A stretch of DNA of 64,000 nucleotides, from assembly GCF_000143535.2 (NCBI RefSeq), contig NC_037326.1:124001-188000 (forward strand), written 5' to 3'. The DNA is from Botrytis cinerea B05.10. Lineage: Eukaryota > Ascomycota > Leotiomycetes > Helotiales > Sclerotiniaceae. Shown piece by piece: positions 47,589-58,019 of this stretch. The notes under the pieces are model-generated. The model was not told the DNA's origin. It saw nothing but the letters and a program-made list of their open reading frames with translations, and did not search any database. Position 1 is the stretch's first letter. Every line of letters begins with the position of its first letter. A program made the position numbers and the translations under genes.

Positions 47589-47598
47589 CTTAAAACAC
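47587..47598 (+). promoter_or_regulatory. Junction motif AGCTTAAAACAC
   Basis: Begins within the TAG stop of gene B and precedes the gene C ATG (47641) by 42 nt. Confidence 0.6.
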
Positions 47599-47640
47599 CC
47601 TCGGTACAAGTAACGGGGTTACTTTCTTCGACAAGTAGAT

Positions 47641-47892
47641 ATGATGGTCTCCGCGCCTTCCATTAACGAAGTGGTATTTGCAGACCCAGACATATAATTT
47701 GGGCCCAGGTACGAATCTGTCTCATAATTTGGTAGATTTAAGCGCGACATAGAGAATCCCTTTGATGATGGGGAGGAGACTGAGTATATCTTAGTTGGGG
47801 CGATAGAGGGCGCTGTGATATGCGGACTCATTCCTCTGAATAATGTAAATTCAGGTGAAAGACAAAGAGAGCCCCCCCAAAGCTCTTCTTAG
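47641..47892 (+). pseudogene. Virus-like element block 2, gene C (about 83 aa)
   Basis: ATG ATG at 47641, TAG at 47890-47892, with TAA at 47695 and 47725 in frame. A small acidic protein with a hydrophobic stretch near its middle. No family recognised. The gene D start follows after one base (TAGAATG). Confidence 0.55.
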
Positions 47893-47893
47893 A

Positions 47894-48731
47894 ATGGCCA
47901 TATACTGTTAACAAGATATAAATGTGCCATAGGGTCTATATACTGAAAGATATGCAACCAGTATAGAGACACAGCCCCCTAAATCAGGCCAGGGTGAGCA
48001 ATGAGACTTCTCTGCTCACCAAGCAGCACGATGGAGTACACTAGCGAATACGAGGACTCAGTCTATATAGTATACGTTAGTAAAAACATGGAGCACAGCC
48101 CCAGCAAAGAATGAGTATATGACAATAGGTCTTCAGGTGGAGAAAGACAGAAATTTATACATGAAAGTGAAGACAGCAAAAGGCCCTATCTTCTACGGAC
48201 CTATGATATTGAGCAATAGGACACTCTGTGGTATGAGAGTTATTTCTATTCTCGAGCTTCTAGTATACCGAGAGTTTACAAAGTAAAGGATACCAAGAGG
48301 TACCAGGGCGATAGTTTTGGATATCTATGCGTCTATCTATTAAAGCAAGAAAAGTCTAAAATTCTCACTCCGTAGCATGCCACAGTGTTACTCAGTTAAC
48401 TACAAATATAACTTTCTCAAGCCCCATACGGATGAGAATTGTACCCATTTCTTTGTTCTCCTACTTCCGCCCTGAGCATGGGAATAGGCACCATAGAGTG
48501 ACAGTTGAGTTCTGTAACATCCCCAGAAGTATAGACGACAAGGTAGAGGAATTAGAAATAGATATAACGCAAGGTGCCATATTCTACGATCCTACTCAGA
48601 TGGCTAACAAACAACTGAAAACCACACTCCTGATCAGACCAGCAGAGGCTCTCATAATAGGAAGCGAGACACGTGGAGTGTTCTCCTATAGTGAGGTTTA
48701 TATTTTGAATGTACGAGAAATTTCACTCTAA
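47894..48731 (+). pseudogene. Virus-like element block 2, gene D (about 279 aa)
   Basis: From ATG 47894 one frame runs to about 48470, broken by six stops (47909, 47930, 48002, 48068, 48284, 48341). A frameshift near 48440-48475 leads into the frame ending TAA 48729-48731. The C-terminal 85 residues are intact and beta-rich, with an FRPEHGNRHHRV start and a VFSYSEVYIL end. Six stops but only one shift in 838 nt indicates substitution-driven decay. No family recognised; it follows gene C with 1-nt spacing, as in compact viral or plasmid genomes. Confidence 0.6.
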
Positions 48732-48741
48732 CTCTCTCAGA

Positions 48742-48768
48742 AGCTTAAAACACACATCTTAAAACAAA
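48742..48768 (+). promoter_or_regulatory. Two adjacent junction motifs before a truncated gene
   Basis: AGCTTAAAACAC (48742-48753), 10 nt after the gene D stop, followed by TCTTAAAACAA (48758-48768). A short ORF starting at about 48819 then runs 14 codons, probably a cut-off next gene. Host-like sequence resumes by about 48930. Confidence 0.5.
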
Positions 48769-49077
48769 TTTGCCACACACAGTGTAACAAACATTAGAGT
48801 CTAACCCAAGTACGAGCATGTTACCTCTCCAAAAAGTTCTACATTCAGAACCTGCTTCTTAAATGAAGTCTCATTTTTAACTCTTGAACTGATATCTAGA
48901 AAAAAGGCAGAGAAATAGGGACTCTATCTTTCTTTGTTTTTTTGATTGAGTTTCACCCATTTGATTTAATTCCCATCCTGTTCTTCTCCGTCCCATCTTA
49001 TTTCATCTTTTCCATCTTTCCCATCCTAGTTTATATCATTCTATCTTCCCATATTCCATCCCATCCCACCTCTTCAA

Positions 49078-49311
49078 ATGTCAACGGCCACCACAGCCAC
49101 CACAGCCTGGACCGAACGAACCTCAAACAGCCTCTTCGAAAACGAGCTTCGTAGCCGCTTTCTCCCCGTCTATGGCACAAAAATCGAATCATTAGGACGT
49201 CTCGCTGTTTCCGATCTCAAATTACACGATTTGGTTGCCTCATCCTCATCATCCTCATCAATAGATGAACAATTCATTCAACGCGTAGAATTACGCGCGA
49301 GTGAATTATAG
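49078..49311 (+). CDS. Small hypothetical protein (77 aa)
   Basis: ATG at 49078 follows a pyrimidine-rich leader. Codons are GC-balanced, unlike the surroundings. The protein has a Thr/Ala-rich start, an amphipathic middle and a run of seven Ser. It could be a complete small gene or the first exon of a longer one. No family recognised. Confidence 0.45.
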   Translation: MSTATTATTAWTERTSNSLFENELRSRFLPVYGTKIESLGRLAVSDLKLHDLVASSSSSSSIDEQFIQRVELRASEL

Positions 49312-49448
49312 TGTTTCACTAAAAAATAATTGCGAGATATTTTATGGAAGACAGTAGTGGGAGGTAGATATTGTACTGGAGGTGTGGGTAAGAAGATGCT
49401 TGTGATAGAAATTGTTAGAGGAGGGGAAATTAGAGAAATTGTATGTAA

Positions 49449-49451
49449 TGT

Positions 49452-49502
<51 letters not shown>
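49449..49502. repeat. (GT)n(GA)n microsatellite
   Basis: About 14 GT followed by about 13 GA units, 3' of the small ORF. Confidence 0.95.
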
Positions 49503-49510
<8 letters not shown>

Positions 49511-49699
49511 GACAAAAGAGGGCGGAATAAATGGAGGGGGAAGTATATACTTTTAGGATTAGAGAAGAAAATGCCCCAGTACTTATTCATTTTATTCGAT
49601 TCAATTTCATATCAATCATTTCGTCTTCATGCATATAAATTATTTATCTATAGAATCCAATCCCTACGGTATTTCCAGTCGATTAAAATCTCAATGGAA

Positions 49700-50370
49700 A
49701 TGTACATGCGAATATGCAGCGACAACAACAGCGACAACAAGCTCTAATACTTCCAGTCGGTCAAAAATTAGATAGGAGTGAATATGGGAATGCCAATGCA
49801 CAACAATAGCAACATTCAAATCCACATCTGTAACCCTCAAGACAACTTTTCGAAAGAATAAATATAGTAGGCATCAATAAGAGACAACAACAACAAGATC
49901 ATCAGGGAGCTAGAGGTTTTCCTTCAGATCCTATCATTGAAGAAGATTTGGTTCATTTGGGTCCCTTTATTCAACAACAAGAGCATGTTGCAGCCGCAAG
50001 AATATCCATCTGTTCAACACTCTAGTCTTCCTGTTCAAAATACACCACCATCACTACCACGGAAGCCTTTACCTTTTCAATCCTCTATTCCTCCTATTCA
50101 AAATTCACTACGGCTACAAGATCCTTTACTCTTTCAAAAACAGAATGGGCTATTGTCGTATGAGCCTATGCCCATCCCCGGATCTCCTACCCAGATATCA
50201 AAGAATCCACAAGTCCTTGCTACCGCAATTTAAAAACTCGATCTGATATTTAAAAATAGTGATAAGGAGATGAAAATTCGATTGAACTTTTGATGGCAGA
50301 TGTGGGGAGTGGTACAAGGAGGAGGGTAGAGAGTTCCTTGAGGTATTATGAGGTACGATAGGGTATGATA
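49700..50370. other. Gln/Pro-rich ORF debris
   Basis: Plus-strand frames with CAACAA-rich codons (49710-49990) and a Pro/Gln-rich ORF at 49937-50233 (98 codons). The Gln-rich style resembles exon 2 of paralog A, but no alignment can be claimed. Stops occur in all frames. Confidence 0.3.
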
Positions 50371-50371
50371 G

Positions 50372-50470
50372 GGATGAATGGGATGAATGAGATGAATGAG
50401 ATGAATGAGATGAATGAGATGAATGAGATGAATGAGATGAATGAGATGAATGAGATGAATGAGATGAATG
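50372..50470. repeat. 9-bp tandem array (GATGAATGA)n
   Basis: About eleven units, nearly perfect; on the minus strand it reads as a Ser-Phe-Ile repeat ORF (50543-50346), an artefact. Confidence 0.95.
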
Positions 50471-50479
50471 AAATATTTG

Positions 50480-52320
50480 TTAAAGCTTGGTTAGTGATAT
50501 AGGTCAAGATTTTTATTTCGAGGTATTTATTAGACAGATACATACATACAAATAAATAGATAGAGCGGGTAAAACAAGCTCTGCAAGTGGTCTGAGGCCT
50601 TGCCTTGATATCATATCCTTACAGGACAAGTTTGGCAGTCGCTGTTTGGAAGGTATATCCATGGATTTATGCATCAACTGCCACTTCAATATTTGTTAAA
50701 GTCCCATTACTTTCTCTCACTCCTCAATCTATATCCTCTTCACTTTTTGTATTCAAGGCATGTTAAAAAGAAGAACATGGCGCTCATATCAATGGTGATT
50801 AAGATGAGGCGTCGAAGACCCCAAAATTGAGCCTTAAAAGAAGATCTATGGGTGGATGCATTTTTGGCGGTGGGTGAGAATGAGTGGGAATGGGAAGTGG
50901 CATTTCTTTCCCCTTTTCCCTTCCCTTCCCATGTTCTACTTAATCATGAGTGTAAGCCCTCGAACCTAGGTGAGTGGGGAAAGATGGAGATGATATCTTC
51001 TATCTAATATTAAAACCAATATCGAATCAATATTTGTTCCATGACAGTCTCCAACATCCTCTCAATTCAAATTACTGACTTGTTTTAATATAATTAATAG
51101 CAGAGTATTTCCATATTTTTGGAAACAAAATGGAAAGCAGGTACCTATTGAGATGACCAACTAGCCATTTCTATGTAGTCCTAAAAACAACGGGCTTTCC
51201 AATGATTTGAATATCATGAAACGAGGAATATCGCTGTTGCCGTCGCTTAAAACCCAGATCTAAGCACTCAAATCCAAGGTTCAATACTTTAGATTATATC
51301 CGGACGGGGAAGTTGCCCCTATATTCATTGTTGAATAGGAACTTTATGTACGTCAGATCCTCAGTAATATAGTATCGGCGAGAATAATATTGATGACAGG
51401 ACTAGTGACTCTTTATATGGAGCTTAGACCAGTTATCAAGAATCTAGTAGCTTTTCTTGCTCGCCATCATACCTAGATTAGCATTAATACTACGCGTTGT
51501 ACTATTCGTTTTGTATATTACACCGCCAGCACCTTCATCCTGAAGACTTTTGTTGCTTCTGACTTTTAATATCAACTCTCAGAGAAAGTGAGCAACTGAC
51601 CAGCAAAAGATTACCCAAGAAAAACAGCTTCTGTCTTGTGAATCCGATAATCATCGCGATTATTAGAACACTCGTAACGAATGTGATAGCTGTTGACTGA
51701 AGATTCAGGGTTCATTATACAAATTAGTTTGAATTGAACTATTGTACCTTTCTATTGATGTCCAAAGTAGGAAGTCACTACTTCGCACTTTCACATCAAA
51801 CTCGGAACTAGATTGAATAGCAACCCTAAAATTCCATTGATATTAAAAGTGATATTGATGAACCCAGGACTGATGCGGGAGTATATCAGTTGGCTAAGCC
51901 TATTAAATCCGCTAGTGTTTTGGGGTTTTAAGACTGTGAGAATTGTGTCTCCTATGTATATTCCCAAATTTTTTCAAATTGCCAAGTTTTTTCCTGACAA
52001 GCTCTTCAAGTAGCAAAGTCTCTCGCTTGACCACACTTTCTTTAACTAAGAACCGACTTTTCCAGGCCCGTTATCTACAGCAGTTGCCAAGCGGTACTTC
52101 CTAAGACTAATTAAATTCTCTTGGGAATAGGAACCAGCGGAAAGGACTTCTACAAATTCCTTGATATTTGGTAAAAACCTGGGGTCCGCGGCCATAATTG
52201 TTGACATGTCATCATTAAGAGTTGGTTATACATGATTAAAGTTCCTTATTTTTTTGCTGATAGGATTCTTAATATCTGCAACACAGAGACGTAGATAGAT
52301 ATCCTTGTCGTCTCATGCTC
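50480..52320. other. Intergenic, no convincing gene
   Basis: Short ORFs only (for example 51813-52013). No splice-supported gene or repeat recognised. Confidence 0.45.
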
Positions 52321-52450
52321 CTCTTTGACCTCTCTATCCCCCCCCCCCCTTATAGATCTTCTCTTTTTTAAATCCTACCAAAAATACCCTCCCAAACTTT
52401 CATATTTACTTCCATCCCATCACCACACTACTTCCACCCCCCTCTCCACC

Positions 52451-53264
52451 TCAAAACTCAAGAACCTCTCTTTTAGATCCTTTTACTTCCTCCCTAACAA
52501 CTTCGAGTTTTACGCTCTTTCTCTCAACCACCTGACCGCACTCTTTAATCTTTATCTTCAATTGCTCAATTAAACCACTCGACCATTTCGAAAAAATGTA
52601 TTTTTTTGTTGAGAGGGGAGACAGCGTATTGTTCCACTGTGCATCATCCTCCCCCAAGTAAGTAAGTATTACATTCTCAGTGGAAGTACATACAGAGATG
52701 TTGATAATCTCACTATCAGCATTGCCAGGAGTATATCGAGTTCATATCAATGAGTATAGATTTAGATATTCAAGAATGATGAACGAGTGTATGATTGGAA
52801 GGACATGTGTCGAGTACTCTACTCTCTATTATAAGAGTATGTTAGTTGAATCCCCCCTCACTGTCGATATTCCCTCTAGTGTTGTATTAAGGAGTATGAG
52901 ATTCATTGATGCCAATGTCTATGAGTCTGTTGTTAGTAAGGTACTCTCGGATATTGATGATGGTATTACGAAAACTATGATTGCTCACATGAGGATTGTC
53001 AGTTGCAACCAGTGAAGTGGCGAATCTTGTAGCAGGTAGTGATCTCATAACTACGTCAATACACTTTTAAATCACTGACCTAGTATATATGAAAGTCTAG
53101 TTTCCATGATATTGGAGACCCCTGTCTCATTAACCCTCTTATCGACTATTTCATTAACTCTATCAAATTGATCTAGTATATAACTCAAAACATATTGATT
53201 GAAATATGAAGATCGAGTTTGAATAGGAGTTTTATTATACCCATCTCTATTACTATCCATTACT

Positions 53265-53304
<40 letters not shown>

Positions 53305-53613
53305 ACTTCCTTATTCCTCTTCTCTCTCTTTCTCCCATTTCATTTCGTTTCCAATTTTCAGTTGATAATGAATTATCTGATCTCTCTATACCATCTTCTA
53401 TTTCCATTATGTTATTAATATTCGAACTCTTACTTCTTATATCTTCTTCAGTTACAATATCAAAGATATATCAGAATTTTTTTTCAAACCAACTCGACGA
53501 GCCTTGATGAATGATGTAAAGATGCCGGTTTGTTCTTTGTCCCAGTGAAAACGGTCGCTGGATGGAAAGGTATTGAGATTGTGGCCCATAATTTGGGTGG
53601 GGCGAGGTGCCAT
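52451..53613 (-). pseudogene. Paralog C: degenerate third copy of the A/B family
   Basis: ATG at 53613. The first 45 residues start MAPRPTQ and keep the LNTF, F.WD, IF..FI spacing of the N-terminal domain of paralogs A and B (31255 and 31576). An A8 run near 53475 shifts the frame, after which an acidic region, a stop and a (CT)n microsatellite (53267-53301) follow. A minus frame at 53260-53072 and a Lys/Glu-rich one at 52657-52451 may be later exons. Overall it looks non-functional or strongly diverged. Confidence 0.45.
52680..53015 (+). CDS. Hypothetical ORF (111 aa)
   Basis: Plus-strand ORF with ATG at 52680 and protein-like composition (mixed hydrophobic/charged, several Met and Tyr, no repeats). 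Opposite-strand frames are closed. It overlaps the intron or spacer region assumed for paralog C. Its style resembles the virus-like genes, but no junction motif precedes it. Could be chance. Confidence 0.3.
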   Translation: MEVHTEMLIISLSALPGVYRVHINEYRFRYSRMMNECMIGRTCVEYSTLYYKSMLVESPLTVDIPSSVVLRSMRFIDANVYESVVSKVLSDIDDGITKTMIAHMRIVSCNQ

Positions 53614-53619
53614 TTTGAT

Positions 53620-56080
53620 GAATGGATATCGTGATATTTTTGGGGGCAGTGATAATGAAATGAAGAATAATAGAGTGTAAGAAAAAGAGAGAAAAAGAAA
53701 AAAAATAAGGAGAGAAATGAAGAAGTATGGGAGTGAACAGGATGAAGGGATAAAAGTTTTCAAGTATGTAGAATTATTGCTTCAGATACAAGAACAGGAA
53801 AATGAGGACATGAGAAAGTAGGAAAAAGAAAGTAGAAGAAGAATGCGGAGGGCGGAAGAGTAAATGGATCAAGTAACAAAATTGTTAAATATCTATATAC
53901 ATCGAAAGACTTACGTCTCTTGAAACTCATTTGAATCGATGAAGCTTCTACCTACCTACTTTATCTTGCTCTGAAGCGCAAACTGATGAATCTCTTCAAT
54001 CTTACTGCCCGGGACAAACCATTCCCCACGCTTTAGGAGAATCAAAGTAGCATTCCACTCCTATGTCATCTCATAGCGTTTCCCGGATGTCTTTACATCC
54101 GAGAATCAATCATGATAACAACTACGGCAAAGACAGCATTCTGCTCCTTTTGCTGTTTCTTCGATGTCTTTATCTCCCAAAAACTATGGATGATGGCAAA
54201 CTACTCCATTCAAACCAAACTTGCACGCACATCACGCATGGCTTTCTTGTGTACGAGGATCCTAGAAATTTGTGGACGTGCAATTTCCTTGGTTTTAAAA
54301 CACCAAATCTCCATCCATGTATTGTGCGTTGCGGTATTTGAGAAAGCAAGCAAGTGTTGGTAGGGAGGAATGTTTGTCCATCGCGTGTGGGTTGGATATA
54401 GTGGTGGTGGTGTATTCTTGGTGCAATGAATTAGGACAGTGTGAGGTGGAGTTGTAATAATACGACTCGTACAGCCGCATGCGCCGATATAGCTATCTTC
54501 TTCTCACAAAAGAATTCTCATTTCCCGCACCCACCCACTCGAAGAGAAGGGAGACAAGTTTTAACCCCCGTCCCCACCTCCCCCCCCTACCCATCTTGCA
54601 GTGGAAAGAAAGTCGTTCTCGTAGAAAAGATGGTCTGGGTATAGGTCTGCATGAAAGTTATTTGCATGAAGTTAAGATTAAGAAGATTGTATTAAATGGG
54701 TACTTGTGATGAGTGGATGCTAGTACATAGTCTGGCGCGAGGTGACAGAAATAAGGAGGGAGAACAATCCACAAAACATTCGGCTTTCTTCTTCAATACC
54801 CTTCAAATGCAGACGCGTCTGAAAAGAATTAAAGAGTGAGCAAGAGCCACCATTGATGTTGTGGATGGGTGGATGGATGGATAGATGTCGTTTTGCTGGA
54901 CTCCGACGGCCAGTGGTGCTGGCAGACTAGGGATGAATGGATTTGGGAGCTCAATGAACAAAGATGAAGATAATGTTTATAGAATAGAGTTGAGCTTAGT
55001 GAATTGAAGCAATTGTTGGATTGAGTATCGTGATTATGGATGTATGAAGGATATGTGTATGTATGTAACTGATTGCTACGACGATGTTGTGTCCTGGTAT
55101 ATAAGGCCGCCATAAGAGCCTACCTCAAGCCAAAAACCTTTCCACCACATGCAAGTTAAGACCCCTTCATCCCTATTATTCCAGCCACCATCACATCATG
55201 ATCCTCTCGCTCGGACGCGAATACCATACAACCCAAATCAACCTTTCAGATAATCCCAGCATGATATATTCAACCAGGAATGCATAATCTCCACTCTACT
55301 AGAATTGTTATACGATGGCTTGCTCTCGCATGCAAAAGCGATGCATCTGTGTCGTCGTCGCTCTGCGGTAGAAGTTTCTCGAAATGTCGCGATTCTTTTT
55401 GTCCTGAATGAATGCTGAAGCTGATAGATGCAAATGTCACTCCGAGATCTGATTGGTGTATGAAATGAACGGGTTGAGGTTTATGAGTGTTGGTGCTTGC
55501 ATCGTCTGTCTCGGAAGCGCTTTTGTGGATCAGAGCCAATCAGATCGCGGAGTGATACCCAAAGGTGTCTCTCTACACACTAAGTCTAGAACTTCTACAT
55601 GCCAAAAGCCCAATTCTTATGGGATTATAATCATGAAAACATGAGTTGCGCGGAAAAGGAAACCTTGAATCTTTCTACATCAATCAAACCTCTCATACTG
55701 TTATCAAAGTTTACATTTTTCGCGCTTCATTTACATGCATTTCCTATTAATTGTTTTCAATATTGCACATGGCATCAAAGTGTTTGAGATTATAACTTAC
55801 CAATAGTGTGTAAAATATATAAACATCATTCACATGGTTCAAGGGTTTTGATCATGACAAGTTGGCACTGCATGTCTCCTTCAAAGAAACAAGAGTTTCA
55901 AATCCAGTACATAGATTTTTGCAACCCTTGAGCCAAGTAATTGGCCATATATATGTACAGTAGGCACAAAACAATACTTCTTTCTCTTTTGTATCTTTAT
56001 CTCCTCAACGTTAAAAGTTTGTGTTTAGACATAGCAACCTCGTCATCTTCACATCCTGTGTTTGCTTTTTACATCAGCAA
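53620..56080. other. Intergenic, no convincing gene
   Basis: ORFs at 54063-54363, 54441-54709 and 55270-55644 overlap others on the opposite strand and show no motif. No repeats recognised. Confidence 0.45.
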
Positions 56081-56082
56081 AG

Positions 56083-57179
56083 ATGAGTGACCATTTCCCG
56101 GATGGACTTCCAGGAGAGCACTGGCAGTTTTCACGGCCCCAAAAGCGCGTACGAATCGATAGCCCACCTAGCAGCACGAAAGTCCAACCTCGTGCCCCGT
56201 ATTTTGAGGCTTGTACACCAGACGACCAACCCCATAGCCCATCTTATGAAACTGGTTGTAAACCAGGCAGCCAACCCCATCTCCCACTTTGTGAAGCTGG
56301 TATTAAACGAGCTATTCGTAGCCCATCTTATGAAGCTGGTACACCGAATGTCCAATCACACAGCCCATCTTATGAAGCTGGTACACCAAACTTCCAGCCA
56401 TACAACCCATATCATGAGGCTGGTACACTAAACGTCCGATCACACAGCCTATCTTATGAAGCTGGTACACCAAATGACCAACCACACAGCCCAATGGACC
56501 AAGGACTTCAAGGTTGGATTGTCACCACCCTATTAAAATATTAATCTAATTCCTCCAGATGTCAATGATCTGCAATACATTTGGTGCGATACTCAGCATT
56601 ACAGAGCGCCGTGCAATGCTGATCCCCGCACAATCAATGACATGAAGGAGCCCTCCTTCTGTCGGGATGTTATGTTCGCTTGTCCATTCTTTTCAGGGGT
56701 TAATGAAATTTCAGGAATCTTAGTGCAACCCAACGGTTTGTTTCTCGGCCCTGAAAACACGATTAATCGATTACCCGCAGGCGCTTACCTAGTCGACATT
56801 TCCTCGTGGCGAACAGCCGCCAAGAATGATTTGAAAATCTGGCGTGAGGAGGGACAGTATTTCAAACGCGGCGACCCCAGCCATCGTTTCCGTTACTGCT
56901 ATAATGTTCCGAGAAAGCTTTTGTTTACCAGATTTGGAACATTTCCTAGGATTGAAGGGGCTCTACTTGTTGTAGCACGGGACGAGACGGCAGGCACGTG
57001 GTATTCGGACAAAGTAAGTCAAATCTCAGTTCTCGACAGGTACAGCCTGACTTTCTCCACAGCGTTTGACCTTCGACGATATATGCTACTTCGATGATGA
57101 CCGATACATGCCTATGCTCGGTAATATGTCGCAGTTCCAACCAACCGAGGTGGATAGAATGGTGGCCTTTGTGGTGTGA
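56083..57179 (+). CDS. Three-exon gene with internal 18-residue repeats (333 aa)
   Basis: Exons 56083-56512, 56559-57013 and 57063-57179. Both introns (46 and 49 nt) have GT-AG ends (the first with a TAATCTAAT branch site) and keep the frame. Exon 1 encodes MSDHFPDG, then an 18-residue unit around SPSYEAGTPN repeated about six times, with variants. Exons 2-3 encode a globular domain with Cys, Trp and Asp-rich motifs (a CDTQHYRAPC segment and an FDDICYFDDD segment near the end). No family recognised. The tandem units could be disordered repeats that vary between strains. A start 21 nt upstream of 56083 is possible but less likely. Confidence 0.8.
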
Positions 57180-57603
57180 GGAATTGCATCAAAGATTGTG
57201 CGGGGTATTGGTTATAACGTTAATGATGAATTTCTTTGGATAAACAAGAAATTGAAGTAAGGAATTGACTATTGAAGATGATATAATTTGTTTATTTTGA
57301 GATTCATTCTTTTGGTTATGGATTCGTAGAAGCTAATGAAAGTAAATTGAACCACAGTGTTACGGAATTAAATATCTCTATAATAAGGCTACACCAGGCA
57401 CGCCAGGCCATTTTTGTCAAATGCACACACATAAAACCCTTTTTGATTGGTCATAAGTAATGTGCTGAATTGATTAGAATGATTAATATCGTTCTTCAAT
57501 TCAGTACACAACCTTAAATCAATTAATGAAATGATTAGAAAAGCGAGAGTTAGATTAAGTCAATTCAGAGCTTTCGAATCAGTATTCAAATTTAGGTTAA
57601 GCC

Positions 57604-58016
57604 CTATAATAGTGGTGGAATCAATTGATTGAAGTTCGAAAGGTGCATTTGGGGGTGCATTTGAAGACAGAGGTATTGATGCCTGAGACAAACATAACTT
57701 GGACATTTTTCTGAATTAGAATTAGAATCTGAATTTGGCTGAACCATATCGGTTATATATACCCGATTTTGACAGAGCTGGCCTGGCAGGGTGTGCATGC
57801 TGATGAGGATTCCACAAGTACATCCCAAACTTAATAGGTCCCGGGAGCAGGGATACACCTCATCTGGTGCTCCTTCTCTTGGTAGCGATTTAACACCTGC
57901 TGGCAGACATGCTGATCGATCCGTTTCCAACAGCCGTCGCACCTATCTCCCATGCCTTTTCTCATGATCTTGACTCGATAATGCCAACGTCTATCCGACT
58001 GACATGAACACTTCAA
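57604..58016 (-). other. Cys-rich ORFs, uncertain
   Basis: Minus frames 58016-57831 (61 codons, CxC and CDGC motifs) and 57942-57604 (112 codons) overlap. A small Cys-rich gene is possible, but nothing supports one frame over the other. Confidence 0.25.
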
Positions 58017-58019
58017 GAA

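Noticed and set aside
50346..50543. ORF with Ser-Phe-Ile repeats
   Set aside because: Artefact of the GATGAATGA array.
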